Assembly: GCF_006349365.1 (NCBI RefSeq)
Contig: NZ_CP040899.1
Coordinates: 434,001 to 498,000, forward strand
DNA: 64,000 bases
Source of the DNA: Georgenia wutianyii
GTDB lineage: Bacteria; Actinomycetota; Actinomycetes; Actinomycetales; Actinomycetaceae
Direction of reading: 5' to 3'
Positions 40,965-52,237 of this stretch are shown one piece after another (position 1 is the first letter of the stretch; each line of letters starts with the position of its first letter). A program made the position numbers and the translations under genes. The notes below the pieces were generated by a model, which was given only the letters and a program-made list of their open reading frames with translations, did no database searches and was not told where the DNA came from.

Positions 40965-41941
40965 CTGGCATCACCTCACGCGGCGAGAAGCGACTCGTCC
41001 TCCTCTCCGGACGTGCACACCCTGCGCTGGCTACCGCGGTCGCCGACGAGCTGGGCACCGAGCTCGTGCCCACGACCGCCTACGACTTCGCCAACGGCGA
41101 GATCTACGTGCGGTTCGAGGAGAGCGTGCGCGGCTCGGACGCCTTCGTGCTCCAGTCGCACACGAACCCGATCAACCAGTGGATCATGGAGCAGCTCCTC
41201 ATGGTCGACGCGCTCAAGCGCGCCTCGGCCAAGCGGATCACCGTGATCGCCCCGTTCTACCCCTACGCCCGGCAGGACAAGAAGCACCGCGGGCGCGAGC
41301 CCATCTCCGCGCGCTTCATCGCGGACATGTTCAAGACCGCCGGCGCCGACCGCCTCATGTCGGTGGACCTCCACGCGGCGCAGGTCCAGGGCTTCTTCGA
41401 CGGACCGGTCGACCACCTGTGGGCCATGCCGATCCTCACCGACTACGTCCGCGGGCGCGTCGACACCAGCAACGTCACCGTCGTCTCCCCGGACGCCGGG
41501 CGCATCCGGGTGGCCGAGAAGTGGGCGGAGAAGCTCGGCGGCGGGCCGCTGGCCTTCGTCCACAAGACGCGCGACATCACCCGGCCGAACCAGGCGGTCG
41601 CCAACCGCGTCGTCGGTGAGGTCGAGGGGCGCGACTGCGTCCTCGTCGACGACCTCATCGACACCGGCGGCACCATCGCCGAGGCCGTCAAGGTGGTCAA
41701 GGCCGCCGGCGCGCGCGACGTCATCGTCGCCGCGACCCACGGCGTGCTCTCCGACCCGGCCGCCCGCCGGCTCAGCGAGTGCGGCGCGCGCGAGGTCGTC
41801 ATCACCGACACCCTCCCGCTGGACCCGGCCAAGCGGTTCCCGCAGCTCACCGTCCTGCCGATCGCGCCGCTGCTCGCCCGCGCGATCCGCGCCGTGTTCG
41901 ACGACGGCTCGGTCACCAGCCTGTTCGACGGCAACGCCTGA
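40961..41941 (+). CDS. prs: ribose-phosphate pyrophosphokinase
   Basis: 326 residues; makes PRPP from ribose 5-phosphate and ATP. FYPYARQDKKHRGREP is the ATP loop, VDLHAAQVQGFF the conserved PRPP synthase signature, and CVLVDDLIDTGGT the PRPP-binding loop. Co-translated with glmU; a strong hairpin terminator follows. Confidence 0.97.
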   Translation: MTGITSRGEKRLVLLSGRAHPALATAVADELGTELVPTTAYDFANGEIYVRFEESVRGSDAFVLQSHTNPINQWIMEQLLMVDALKRASAKRITVIAPFYPYARQDKKHRGREPISARFIADMFKTAGADRLMSVDLHAAQVQGFFDGPVDHLWAMPILTDYVRGRVDTSNVTVVSPDAGRIRVAEKWAEKLGGGPLAFVHKTRDITRPNQAVANRVVGEVEGRDCVLVDDLIDTGGTIAEAVKVVKAAGARDVIVAATHGVLSDPAARRLSECGAREVVITDTLPLDPAKRFPQLTVLPIAPLLARAIRAVFDDGSVTSLFDGNA

Positions 41942-41980
41942 GCGACCGCGCCGGCCGACGCCGAGCGCGACCAAGACTGA

Positions 41981-42010
41981 CGACCGCGGGTGCCATGGCA
42001 CCCGCGGTCG
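41981..42010. terminator. 30-bp perfect palindrome, prs terminator
   Basis: Perfectly self-complementary from 41981 to 42010, centred on GGTGCCATGGCACC. It ends the glmU-prs operon. TCGTACGCGGTCG appears twice just downstream. Confidence 0.8.
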
Positions 42011-42149
42011 CTGTCTTCGTACGCGGTCGGGGTCCTCGTACGCGGTCGCGGGCGACGAGGTGCTGCACCGGGCCGGGTGGCGGAGGGCTGGTCCACCGGT
42101 GCTCCTTCGGTCCCGGTACCGGTGGGCGCAGGTGATCCACGCTCACCGG

Positions 42150-43082
42150 ATGGACGTCCCCCAGACCGTGCTCCTCCACACCCGCCAGGCCGTCCTGCGG
42201 GGCGTCGACCCTCGGCGACCCACGTCGGGCTTCATCAGGGTCCGGCACGGCACCTACGTCACGCGCGAGGAGTGGGAGACGTCGGGGAAGGACCGGCGCT
42301 ACGCCCTCTACGTCCGGGCCACGGTGGAGACGATGAAGGTCTCGGCACCCCTGGCCCGGGAGTCGGCGGCGGTTGTGCTGGGCCTGCCGGTCATCGGCGA
42401 CTGGCCACGCGTCATGCACGTCCTCGAGGAGGCCGGCGCCGGCGGGCGGAGCAGTGCGCACGTCGTGCGGCACGGGACCCGCTTCCCGCCCGACGTCCTC
42501 CTCGTCGACGGGGTCGCGGTGACCTCCGTCGCCCGGACCGTCGTCGACCTGGGCCGTGTCCGCAGCTTCGCCTCTGCGCTCGCGAGCGCGGACCACGCAC
42601 TGCGGAACGGCATGGTGACGCGCGAGGCGCTCGAGGCGGAGGTCGAGCGCCTGGCCGGAACACGCGGCATCCGACGCGCACGGGCGGTCGTCGAGCACGC
42701 CGACGGGAGGTCGGAGTCCGTCGGGGAGTCGCTCAGCCGAGCGCAGGTCATCACGTTGGACCTGCCGATGCCCGTCCTCCAGAAGGAGTTCGTCGACGAT
42801 CGCGGTTTCGTCGGGCGGACGGACTTCTGGTGGCCCCGGCTGCGGCTCGTCGGTGAGTTCGACGGGAAGGTGAAGCTCGGCCGGGCGCTCGGCGGTGACG
42901 AGGCGGCCACGCGTGAGGCGCTGTGGCGGGAGAAGCTGCGCGAGGACCGCCTGCGCCGGCTGGGCAACGGGGTGGTGCGCTGGACCTGGGCGCAGGCGCT
43001 CGACCGCGCCACCTTCGCCCGCCTGATGAGCGGGGCGGGCGTGGTGCCCCTCAGGGCGGGTGGGCGCGCCGAGCGCGGGTGA
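42150..43082 (+). CDS. AbiEi/DUF559-like protein
   Basis: 310 residues. N-terminal half resembles the AbiEi-antitoxin-like winged-helix family common in actinobacteria (GFIRVRHGTYV; VAVTSVARTVVDLGR). C-terminal part (about 185-295) has a PD-(D/E)XK-like pattern: Asp in RTDFWWP and the E-x-D-G-K of VGEFDGKVK, as in DUF559 proteins related to the Vsr endonuclease fold. No toxin gene lies beside it. Function unknown; nuclease activity is possible. Start ATG 42150 has no clear ribosome-binding site; GTG 42132 is an alternative. Inserted between prs and rplY of the core block. Confidence 0.75.
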   Translation: MDVPQTVLLHTRQAVLRGVDPRRPTSGFIRVRHGTYVTREEWETSGKDRRYALYVRATVETMKVSAPLARESAAVVLGLPVIGDWPRVMHVLEEAGAGGRSSAHVVRHGTRFPPDVLLVDGVAVTSVARTVVDLGRVRSFASALASADHALRNGMVTREALEAEVERLAGTRGIRRARAVVEHADGRSESVGESLSRAQVITLDLPMPVLQKEFVDDRGFVGRTDFWWPRLRLVGEFDGKVKLGRALGGDEAATREALWREKLREDRLRRLGNGVVRWTWAQALDRATFARLMSGAGVVPLRAGGRAERG

Positions 43083-43158
43083 GCCCGCCGAGCGCGCGTG
43101 CGGTCATGGTTGCGCTCGTCACGATCGCGCGCGCTCGAACCGGGGCGGGGAACTCGTG

Positions 43159-43288
43159 TATCATCGACCGGTTGCCTCGGCGAGGGAGACCGGACACCCG
43201 GCTCCGTGATCGACGCGGTGGTGCCACAGGGCGCCTCGTGTCGCCCCGCCCTGGCCCGCCGCAGTCCCGACGCCCAACAGGAGTTCCC
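43159..43288 (+). promoter_or_regulatory. rplY promoter and long leader
   Basis: TATCAT at 43159-43164 is a likely -10 box; about 118 nt of leader follow before GTG 43289. It contains CCTCGGCGAGG and CCGGACACCCGG hairpins. A leader this long is compatible with regulation of ribosomal protein L25, but no known motif was recognised. Confidence 0.45.
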
Positions 43289-43909
43289 GTGGCCGACAGC
43301 CTCACCCTCACCGCTACCGTTCGCACCGAGTTCGGCAAGGGTGCCGCGCGCCGCACCCGCCGCGCGAACCTCATCCCCGCCGTCCTGTACGGCCACGGCG
43401 AGGCGCCGCGCCACCTCGCGCTGCCCTCCCACGACACGTTCCTCGTCCTCAAGGACAACGCGAACGCGCTCATCACCCTGGAGTTCGACGGCACCAAGCA
43501 GCTCGCGCTCGCCAAGCACATCCAGCGCGACCCGGTCCGCCGCACCATCGAGCACGTCGACTTCGTCATCGTCCGCAAGGGCGAGAGGGTCACCGTCGAG
43601 GTGCCCGTCCACGTCGTCGGCGAGTCGGCCCCCGGCACGATCCACCAGACCGAGCTGGGCACCCTGACCATCACCGTCCCGGCCACCGACATCCCGGAGG
43701 TCATCGAGGTCTCCGTCGAGGGCCTCACGGACGGCACCATCGTGCGCGTCGCCGACATCCCGCGCCCCGAGGGCGCGACGATCGACGTCGACCCGGAGCA
43801 CGAGGTCGTCGTCATCTCGACCCCGCGCGCGACCGCGGACGACCTGGCCGCCGACGAGGCTGCCGCCGAGGCCGGCGCGGCCGCCGGCGCGGACTCGACC
43901 GAGGACTGA
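43289..43909 (+). CDS. rplY: 50S ribosomal protein L25 (CTC form)
   Basis: 206 residues; binds 5S rRNA in the large subunit. N-terminal L25 domain (about 1-95: FGKGAARRTRRANLIPAVLYG), then the TL5/CTC beta domain (about 100-185), and an acidic Ala/Asp/Glu-rich tail. The tail is common in actinobacteria. GTG 43289 with ACAGGAG upstream. Confidence 0.96.
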   Translation: MADSLTLTATVRTEFGKGAARRTRRANLIPAVLYGHGEAPRHLALPSHDTFLVLKDNANALITLEFDGTKQLALAKHIQRDPVRRTIEHVDFVIVRKGERVTVEVPVHVVGESAPGTIHQTELGTLTITVPATDIPEVIEVSVEGLTDGTIVRVADIPRPEGATIDVDPEHEVVVISTPRATADDLAADEAAAEAGAAAGADSTED

Positions 43910-43917
43910 GACCGTCT

Positions 43918-43949
43918 GCCCACGTCACGCCCTCGGGCGTGACGTGGGC
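43918..43949. terminator. rplY hairpin terminator
   Basis: Near-perfect stem of 14-15 bp (GCCCACGTCACGCCC with its complement) with a minimal loop, directly after rplY and before pth. Confidence 0.78.
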
Positions 43950-43972
43950 TCACGTCTGTTCAGGGAGAGGGC

Positions 43973-44566
43973 ATGAGCGACACCTGGCTCGTCGTCGGGC
44001 TCGGCAACCCCGGGCCGAAGTACGCCGGCAACCGTCACAACGTCGGGCGGATGGTCATCGACACCCTGGCGCGGCGCGCCGGCTCGACCCTCACCACCCA
44101 CAAGGCCCGGGCGCACGTCGCCGACGTCCGCCTCGGGGTCCTGCCCGGAGGTGCACCCGGACCGCGCGCGGTCCTGGCCGTGCCGGGCACGTTCATGAAC
44201 CTCTCCGGCGGTCCGGTGAGCGCGCTGCTGCGCTTCTACGACATCCCGGCCGAGCGGCTGCTCGTCGTCCACGACGAGCTCGACCTGCCCCCGAGCACAC
44301 TGCGGCTCAAGCGCGGGGGCGGTGAGGGCGGGCACAACGGCCTGCGCTCGATCTCCAGCTCGATCGGCACACGGGACTACGTCCGCCTCCGGGTGGGCAT
44401 CGGCCGTCCGCCGGGCCGCATGGACGCCGCCGACTTCGTCCTGCGCGACTTCGCGACCGCGGAGCGCCCCGAGCTGCTCGTCACGCTCGAGGAGGCGGCC
44501 GACGCCGTCGAGGACGTCCTCACGCTCGGGCTGGAGAAGGCGCAGCTGCGGCTGCACACCGCCTGA
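43973..44566 (+). CDS. pth: peptidyl-tRNA hydrolase
   Basis: 197 residues; cleaves peptidyl-tRNA released by stalled ribosomes. [16 protein letters not shown] holds catalytic His22; [21 protein letters not shown] with the catalytic-dyad Asp, and [13 protein letters not shown] are visible. Ribosome-binding GGGAGAG before ATG. Converges with the YrdC-type gene. Confidence 0.96.
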   Translation: MSDTWLVVGLGNPGPKYAGNRHNVGRMVIDTLARRAGSTLTTHKARAHVADVRLGVLPGGAPGPRAVLAVPGTFMNLSGGPVSALLRFYDIPAERLLVVHDELDLPPSTLRLKRGGGEGGHNGLRSISSSIGTRDYVRLRVGIGRPPGRMDAADFVLRDFATAERPELLVTLEEAADAVEDVLTLGLEKAQLRLHTA

Positions 44567-44567
44567 C

Positions 44568-45188
44568 TCAGCCGAAGCGGGAGACGTCCCCGGCGCCCTC
44601 GCGGATGACCTCGGGCGCCCCCGACGTGAGGTCGACGACGGTCGTCGGGTCGACGGACGTCACCGGCGCGTCGACGACGACGTCGAGGAGACGGCCGATC
44701 TCGTCGTCCACCACCCAGCCCTCGGACATCGGCTCCTCGGCGCCCGGGAGGATGAGGGTCGAGGTGAGCATGGGCTCCCCGAGCTCACCGAGGATGGCGA
44801 GCGCGACCCGGTGGTCCGGCACGCGCACCCCGACCGTGAGCTTGCGCGGCTGGAGCATCATCCGCGGCACGTCCTTCGTCGCCTTGACGATGAACGTGTA
44901 GGGGCCGGGGGTCAGCGACTTCACGAGCCGGAAGTCGCGGTTGTCGAGGATGACGAACGTGCCCGCCTGCGCGAGCGTCGCGCACATGAGGGTGAAGTGG
45001 TGCTTGTCGTCCAGGCGCCTGATCTCGCGGATCCGGTTGAGCGCCTCCTTGCTGCCCAGTCGTGCACCGAGGGCGTAGCCCGAGTCGGTGGGGTAGGCGA
45101 TGAGACCGCCGCCGCGCAGCACGTCGACGACCTGCCCGAGCCGGCGTGGCTGGGGGTCCTGGGGGTGGAGCTCGACGAGTCGGGCCAT
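44568..45188 (-). CDS. YrdC/YciO-family protein (Sua5-like)
   Basis: 206 residues, a single YrdC domain: GGLIAYPTDSGYALGARL, the KHHFTLMCATLAQAG segment, and PGPYTFIVKATKDVPR. Length and the KHHFTLMC variant fit the YciO branch, not TsaC1/Sua5, so threonylcarbamoyl-AMP synthesis for tRNA t6A is possible but not assured; YciO is an RNA-binding-like paralogue. Single gene, divergent from mfd with 148 bp between. Confidence 0.85.
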   Translation of the reverse strand: MARLVELHPQDPQPRRLGQVVDVLRGGGLIAYPTDSGYALGARLGSKEALNRIREIRRLDDKHHFTLMCATLAQAGTFVILDNRDFRLVKSLTPGPYTFIVKATKDVPRMMLQPRKLTVGVRVPDHRVALAILGELGEPMLTSTLILPGAEEPMSEGWVVDDEIGRLLDVVVDAPVTSVDPTTVVDLTSGAPEVIREGAGDVSRFG

Positions 45189-45265
45189 GGGCCCAGTGTG
45201 CCAAATGACGCTCCGCCCGGCAGCGAGGGCGGCTGGGGTGCCGCGCCGCCGCCCGGTGGGCGACG

Positions 45266-45271
45266 TAGGAT
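45266..45271 (+). promoter_or_regulatory. -10 box of mfd promoter
   Basis: TAGGAT, about 65 nt upstream of ATG 45337; the transcript would have a leader of about 60 nt. Confidence 0.45.
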
Positions 45272-45336
45272 TGTCTGGTTCCCCGCTCCTGCACAGGATG
45301 CCGGGGCTGCTGTGCTGCCCACCTGCGCGAGGACCC

Positions 45337-48300
45337 ATGCGACTCACCGGACTCATCCCCCCGCTGCTCGCCGACCCGGCCTTCGCCCGCTCGGTCGCGG
45401 CCGCCGCGCACGGCGGCGAGCGGACGGTCAGCATCCCGCTCGGCCTGCGCGCCGCGCTGGTGGCCGCCATCACGGGCGGGGAGACGTCGGCGGACCGTCC
45501 CGTCGTCATCGTCACCGCGACCGGCCGCGAGGCCGACGACGCCGCCGCCGCGCTGCGCAACTTCCTCCCCGACGACGACGTCGCGGTGCTGCCCGCCTGG
45601 GAGACCCTCCCGCACGAGCGGCTCTCCCCGCGCAGCGACACCGTGGCCCGCCGGATCGCCGTGTTCCGGCGTCTGGCCCATCCCGGCGTCGGCCGCACCG
45701 GGCCGATCCGCGTCCTCGTCGTGCCGGTCCGCGCGCTCCTCCAGCCGGTGATCAAGGGACTCGGCGACCTCGAGCCGGTCGAGCTGTCCGTCGGCGACGA
45801 GCGGCCCCTCGAGGACGTCGCCGCCGCCCTCACCGCAGCCGCCTACTCACGGGTCGACATGGTCGAGTCGCGCGGCCAGTTCGCCGTCCGCGGCGGCATC
45901 CTCGACGTATTCCCGCCCGCCGAGGACCACCCGCTGCGCCTGGAGTTCTGGGGCGACACGGTCGAGGAGATCCGCTGGTTCTCCGTCGCGGACCAGCGCA
46001 GCCTCGACGTCGCTGACCACAACCTCTGGGCGCCGCCGGCCCGCGAGATGCTGCTGACCGGCGCCGTGCGGGCGCGGGCCAAGGCGCTCGTCGGGGACAT
46101 GCCCGGCGCGGCCGACATGCTCGAGCGGCTCGGTGAGGGCATCGCCGTCGAGGGCATGGAGTCCCTGGCGCCGCTGCTCGTCGACGGCATGGAGCCGGTC
46201 CTCACCCTCGTCCCCGACGACACCCTCGTCGTCATGTCCGAGCCGGAGCGCGTCCGGCGGCGCGCCCACGACCTCGTGGCCACGACCGAGGAGTTCCTCG
46301 CCGCGGCCTGGGCGTCGGCGGCGGCGGGCGGCCAGACGCCGCTGCAGCTGCGCGAGGCGTCCTTCGCCACCCTCGAGGACACCCACGAGCTCGCCCTCGC
46401 CCGCGGGCTCGGCTGGTGGGACCTCACCACGCTGTCGGCCGAGCTGCCGCCCGTGGAGGAGGGGGAGGAGAGCAGCGAGACCGTCGCCGCGCGCGACGTC
46501 GAGCCCTACCGGGGCGACGTGCCGCGCGCCCTCGCCGACCTGCGCTCCCTCACCCGCGAGGGCTGGCGCCTGCTCATCACCACCCAGGGCCCGGGCCAGG
46601 CGCGCCGCATGGTCGAGCAGCTCGCCGACGCGGACGTGCCGGCCCGGCAGGTGGAGGACGTCCTCGAGGAGCCGCCGGGCGGCGTCGTCCTCGTGACGAC
46701 GGCGGCGGTCCCGCGTGGCTTCGTCGCCACCGACCTGCGCCTCGCCGTCGTCACCGAGTCCGACATCACCGGCCGCGCCGGCACCTCCACGCGCGACATG
46801 CGCAAGATGCCCTCGCGGCGCCGCGGCGTCGTCGACCCGCTCGCGCTGCGGCCGGGGGACTACGTCGTCCACGAGCAGCACGGCGTGGGCCGGTTCATCG
46901 AGCTCGTCCAGCGGACCGTCGGGCGCGGCAAGGACGCGACGACGCGCGAGTACCTCGTCATCGAGTACGCCTCCTCCAAGCGGGGGCAGCCGGGGGACCG
47001 CCTCTTCGTGCCCACCGAGTCCCTGGACCAGGTGACGAAGTACTCCGGTGGCGAGGCGCCGACCGTGAGCAAGATGGGCGGCGCGGACTGGGCCAGGACG
47101 AAGAGCCGGGCGCGCAAGGCGGTCCGCGAGATCGCCGCCGAGCTCATCCGCCTGTACGCGGCGCGCGCCTCGACCAAGGGTCACGCCTTCGGCCCGGACA
47201 CCCCGTGGCAGCGTGAGCTCGAGGACGCCTTCCCCTACGTCGAGACCCCCGACCAGCTCGTCACCATCGAGGAGGTCAAGGCGGACATGGAGCGCGAGAT
47301 GCCCATGGACCGCCTGCTGTCCGGCGACGTCGGGTACGGCAAGACCGAGATCGCCGTCCGGGCAGCCTTCAAAGCGGTCCAGGACGGCAAGCAGGTGGCC
47401 GTCCTCGTGCCGACGACGCTGCTCGTCCAGCAGCACTTCGACACCTTCTCCGAGCGCTACGCCGGCTTCCCGGTCGAGGTCCGCGCCCTGTCGCGCTTCC
47501 AGAGCGACGCCGAGGCCGCCGCCATCCGCGAGGGTCTGAGCAACGGCAAGGTCGACGTCGTCATCGGCACCCACCGCCTGCTCACCGGCGAGGTCCGGTT
47601 CAAGGACCTCGGCCTCGTCGTCATCGACGAGGAGCAGCGCTTCGGCGTCGAGCACAAGGAGACGCTCAAGCAGCTGCGCACCGACGTCGACGTCCTCGCG
47701 ATGAGCGCGACGCCGATCCCGCGCACCCTGGAGATGGCGATCACCGGCATCCGCGAGATGTCGACGCTCGCGACGCCGCCGGAGGAGCGCCACCCGATCC
47801 TCACCTACGTGGGCCCCTACGAGGAGAAGCAGGTGGCCGCGGCCGTGCGGCGCGAGATGCTCCGCGAGGGCCAGGTGTTCTTCGTCCACAACCGGGTGTC
47901 CTCGATCCAGCGGGCCGCGCAGCGCATCGCCGAGCTCGTCCCCGAGGCGCGGGTGGCCGTGGCGCACGGGCAGATGGGGGAGCACCAGCTCGAGAGGGTC
48001 ATCCAGGACTTCTGGAACAAGGAGTTCGACGTCCTCGTGTGCACGACGATCGTCGAGACGGGCCTGGACATCTCCAACGCCAACACCCTCATCGTCGACC
48101 GCGCCGACACCTTCGGCCTGTCCCAGCTCCACCAGCTGCGCGGGCGGGTCGGGCGCGGGCGCGAGCGCGCCTACGCCTACTTCCTCTACCCGCCGGAGAA
48201 GCCGCTCACCGAGACGGCGCACGACCGGCTCGCGACCATCGCCTCGCACACCGAGCTGGGCGCCGGCATCCAGGTGGCGATGAAGGACCTCGAGATCCGC

Positions 48301-48912
48301 GGCGCGGGCAACCTCCTCGGCGGGGAGCAGTCCGGCCACATCGCCGGGGTCGGGTTCGACCTGTACGTGCGCATGGTGGCCGACGCCGTCGCGGAGTTCC
48401 GCGGGGAGAAGGAGCAGGAGAAGGCGGAGGTGAAGATCGAACTCCCGGTCGACGCGCACATCCCGCACGAGTACATCGAGCACGAGCGGCTGCGCCTGGA
48501 GGCCTACGCGAAGATCTCCGCCGCGGACGACGACGCCGACATCGACGCGATCCGCGCCGAGCTCACCGACCGCTACGGGCCGGTGCCCGAGCAGGTGGAG
48601 CGGCTCTTCGCGGTGGCGGCGCTGCGCACCCGGGCGCGTGCGGTCGGGCTCACCGACATCACCGCCCAGGGCAGGTACGTGCGCTTCGCTCCGGTCGAGC
48701 TGCCCGAGTCCGCGCAGCTGCGCCTCAAGCGCCTCTACCCGGGCACGGTCCTCAAGCCGGCGATCCGCACGATCCTCGTCCCGTTCCCGACGACGGCGAA
48801 GGTGGGCGGCAAGCCGCTGCACGACGCGGCGCTGCTGGTGTGGGCCGGCGAGCTCATCGACGCCGTGCTCAGCGGGTCGGTCGCGGCGGCCGCGCAGGTC
48901 GCCACCAGCTGA
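45337..48912 (+). CDS. mfd: transcription-repair coupling factor Mfd
   Basis: 1191 residues. Releases stalled RNA polymerase and recruits UvrAB. N-terminal UvrB-like module, RNA-polymerase-interaction domain (about 505-590: PGDYVVHEQHGVGRFIEL), RecG-like translocase with Walker A GDVGYGKTE near 665 and DEEQ near 763, then LRGRVGRGRERAYAYF and the C-terminal TRCF domain. Start ATG 45337 follows GAGGACCC. Full length for the family. Confidence 0.97.
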   Translation: MRLTGLIPPLLADPAFARSVAAAAHGGERTVSIPLGLRAALVAAITGGETSADRPVVIVTATGREADDAAAALRNFLPDDDVAVLPAWETLPHERLSPRSDTVARRIAVFRRLAHPGVGRTGPIRVLVVPVRALLQPVIKGLGDLEPVELSVGDERPLEDVAAALTAAAYSRVDMVESRGQFAVRGGILDVFPPAEDHPLRLEFWGDTVEEIRWFSVADQRSLDVADHNLWAPPAREMLLTGAVRARAKALVGDMPGAADMLERLGEGIAVEGMESLAPLLVDGMEPVLTLVPDDTLVVMSEPERVRRRAHDLVATTEEFLAAAWASAAAGGQTPLQLREASFATLEDTHELALARGLGWWDLTTLSAELPPVEEGEESSETVAARDVEPYRGDVPRALADLRSLTREGWRLLITTQGPGQARRMVEQLADADVPARQVEDVLEEPPGGVVLVTTAAVPRGFVATDLRLAVVTESDITGRAGTSTRDMRKMPSRRRGVVDPLALRPGDYVVHEQHGVGRFIELVQRTVGRGKDATTREYLVIEYASSKRGQPGDRLFVPTESLDQVTKYSGGEAPTVSKMGGADWARTKSRARKAVREIAAELIRLYAARASTKGHAFGPDTPWQRELEDAFPYVETPDQLVTIEEVKADMEREMPMDRLLSGDVGYGKTEIAVRAAFKAVQDGKQVAVLVPTTLLVQQHFDTFSERYAGFPVEVRALSRFQSDAEAAAIREGLSNGKVDVVIGTHRLLTGEVRFKDLGLVVIDEEQRFGVEHKETLKQLRTDVDVLAMSATPIPRTLEMAITGIREMSTLATPPEERHPILTYVGPYEEKQVAAAVRREMLREGQVFFVHNRVSSIQRAAQRIAELVPEARVAVAHGQMGEHQLERVIQDFWNKEFDVLVCTTIVETGLDISNANTLIVDRADTFGLSQLHQLRGRVGRGRERAYAYFLYPPEKPLTETAHDRLATIASHTELGAGIQVAMKDLEIRGAGNLLGGEQSGHIAGVGFDLYVRMVADAVAEFRGEKEQEKAEVKIELPVDAHIPHEYIEHERLRLEAYAKISAADDDADIDAIRAELTDRYGPVPEQVERLFAVAALRTRARAVGLTDITAQGRYVRFAPVELPESAQLRLKRLYPGTVLKPAIRTILVPFPTTAKVGGKPLHDAALLVWAGELIDAVLSGSVAAAAQVATS

Positions 48913-48915
48913 CCT

Positions 48916-48981
48916 CTGTCCACAGATTCTGTCCACAGGCGTGTGGGTAAGTGGTGAACCTGCACGTCGCCCTGTGGACCG
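48916..48981. promoter_or_regulatory. cluster of DnaA-box-like sequences
   Basis: CTGTCCACA occurs at 48916 and 48929 (one mismatch to TTGTCCACA), and TGTGGACCG, an inverted weaker copy, at 48973. They lie just behind mfd. Too few and too scattered for an origin; a DnaA-titrating or regulatory cluster is possible. Confidence 0.35.
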
Positions 48982-49049
48982 AGCTGTGGGTTGACGGGCG
49001 GCTGACATTCGGTGCCGCGAACCCCTTGCGGGCCGAGTGTGACGGGGAC

Positions 49050-49311
49050 TACACATGAGCCATCGAGCTCGCCGACAGGCGCTCAGCCCGGGGCCACGGT
49101 CCAGGGCGGCGCCCAGAGGTGAGGTCGATGCGGCCGGATAACGGCAGCACCGGACGGGGAGATCCGACCGGCCCGCGAGGCGCGTCGCGGGGGCTGCACG
49201 GACCCTGCCGTACGGCTCCCGGGCGGCCCACGAGGCCGGGCGCACGACGCTCCTGACCGCCCGAGCACCGGGACCAGCGAGGCCCCTCGGATCCCTAGTC
49301 CGAGGGGCCTC
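49050..49311 (+). ncRNA. candidate small RNA
   Basis: TTGCGG at 49026 and TACACA at 49050 are spaced 18 nt and look like a promoter. About 250 nt later a perfect 13-bp hairpin (49279-49311) ends the unit. Between them lies a CCCGCGA/TCGCGGG hairpin (49172-49191), and the only small ORF is 28 codons (49055-49141) without ribosome-binding site. The 513-bp gap after mfd otherwise shows no gene. Confidence 0.4.
49279..49311 (+). terminator. hairpin terminator
   Basis: GAGGCCCCTCGGA pairs perfectly with TCCGAGGGGCCTC around a 7-nt loop. It could end an RNA started at about 49060 or act for mfd. Confidence 0.75.
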
Positions 49312-49425
49312 CGCTGCGTCCATGGTCCCGCGCCCGGAGCCGGTGCGCGTCGCACGCGCCCGGCGTGGCGCGACCGGCGATGTCGGTGGCCGGTGTGACA
49401 GTGAGAGGGACGGAGAGGAGACACC

Positions 49426-49605
49426 ATGACCGCCGTACTCACCGAGCGCCCCACCACCGACGTCGCGGTTCCCGGGCCGGACACACCGCCCGAGGGGGTC
49501 GACCGCGACGGCATCGAGGTCTACTGCCCGGACTCCGGTGGCTGGGCCCGTACCCGCGACTACTTCTGCGAGAGCTGCGGCGCCGTCGACCACGACCTCC
49601 GCTGA
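49426..49605 (+). CDS. 59-residue Cys-containing small protein
   Basis: 59 residues, below the length usually reported for ORFs. A strong GGAGAGGAG ribosome-binding site lies 6 nt before ATG 49426. The C-terminal half is VYCPDSGGWARTRDYFCESCG: Cys34, Cys48 and Cys51, with His56, suggest a small zinc-ribbon-like site (C-X13-C-X2-C-X4-H). The N-terminal 25 residues are Pro/Thr-rich and probably disordered. Function unknown. Lies upstream of the lipoprotein-mazG pair. Confidence 0.7.
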   Translation: MTAVLTERPTTDVAVPGPDTPPEGVDRDGIEVYCPDSGGWARTRDYFCESCGAVDHDLR

Positions 49606-49671
49606 CCGCCCCCGCACTCCCGTACGATGGACGGGGCCGGCGCGCGCCGGCGTGATGAGGGAGGTTTCACG

Positions 49672-50219
49672 GTGACTTCGACGAGGCTGAGCCGCGGCAT
49701 CGCCGCTGCCGCGCTGCTGTCCGCACTCGCGCTCGGCGGCTGCGGCGCCCACCCCGGGGCGGCTGCCCTCGTGAACGGTGAGCGGATCAGCGAGAACGAG
49801 CTCGACCGTGCGGTCGAGGACTTCGCGGCCGTCACCGGCCAGGAGGTGGACGCCCCGACGATGCTGTCCACGCTCGTCGTCGCCCCGATCATCCTCGACG
49901 TCGCCGCCGAGTTCGGCGTCGCCGCCTCCGACGAGCAGGCTGCCGCGCTGCTCGACCGGCAGGCCGAGGCCAGCGGGCTGCCCGTCCCCGAGGACGGCTA
50001 CGGCACCGGCGTCCTGGACATCGCGAAGATGACCATCGTCAACCAGGAGATGAGCATCTCCCCGGTCGGCGCCCCGGCTATGGAGACCGTCAACCTGCGC
50101 ATCGCCGAGGCAGACGTCGACGTCAACCCGCGCTACGGGACGTTCGACCCCGCCGGCCAGGTCGTCCCCGAGGCGCTCCCGTGGATCGCCCCGTCCCCGA
50201 CCCTGGTCCAGCCCCTGTC

Positions 50220-50223
<4 letters not shown>
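49672..50223 (+). CDS. SurA-N-like lipoprotein
   Basis: 183 residues. Lipoprotein signal with lipobox LALGGC near residue 24. The mature part starts VNGERISENELDRAVEDFAAVTGQEV, like the N-terminal chaperone domain of SurA-type proteins, but no parvulin prolyl-isomerase domain follows. Probably an extracytoplasmic chaperone or a structural relic. Start GTG 49672 with GAGGGAGG; the ORF upstream start is less likely. Its stop overlaps mazG (GTGA). Confidence 0.78.
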
Positions 50224-52228
<2,005 letters not shown>

Positions 52229-52237
52229 CGCACCACT

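Noticed and set aside
48913..49020. Replication origin
   Set aside because: Only two or three imperfect DnaA boxes, no AT-rich stretch, and no dnaA or dnaN nearby.
45847..49752. 1301-codon open frame on the minus strand
   Set aside because: It runs antisense to mfd and neighbours, has a composition dominated by Arg, Gly, His, Val and Asp as in other high-GC shadows, and shows no family motifs.
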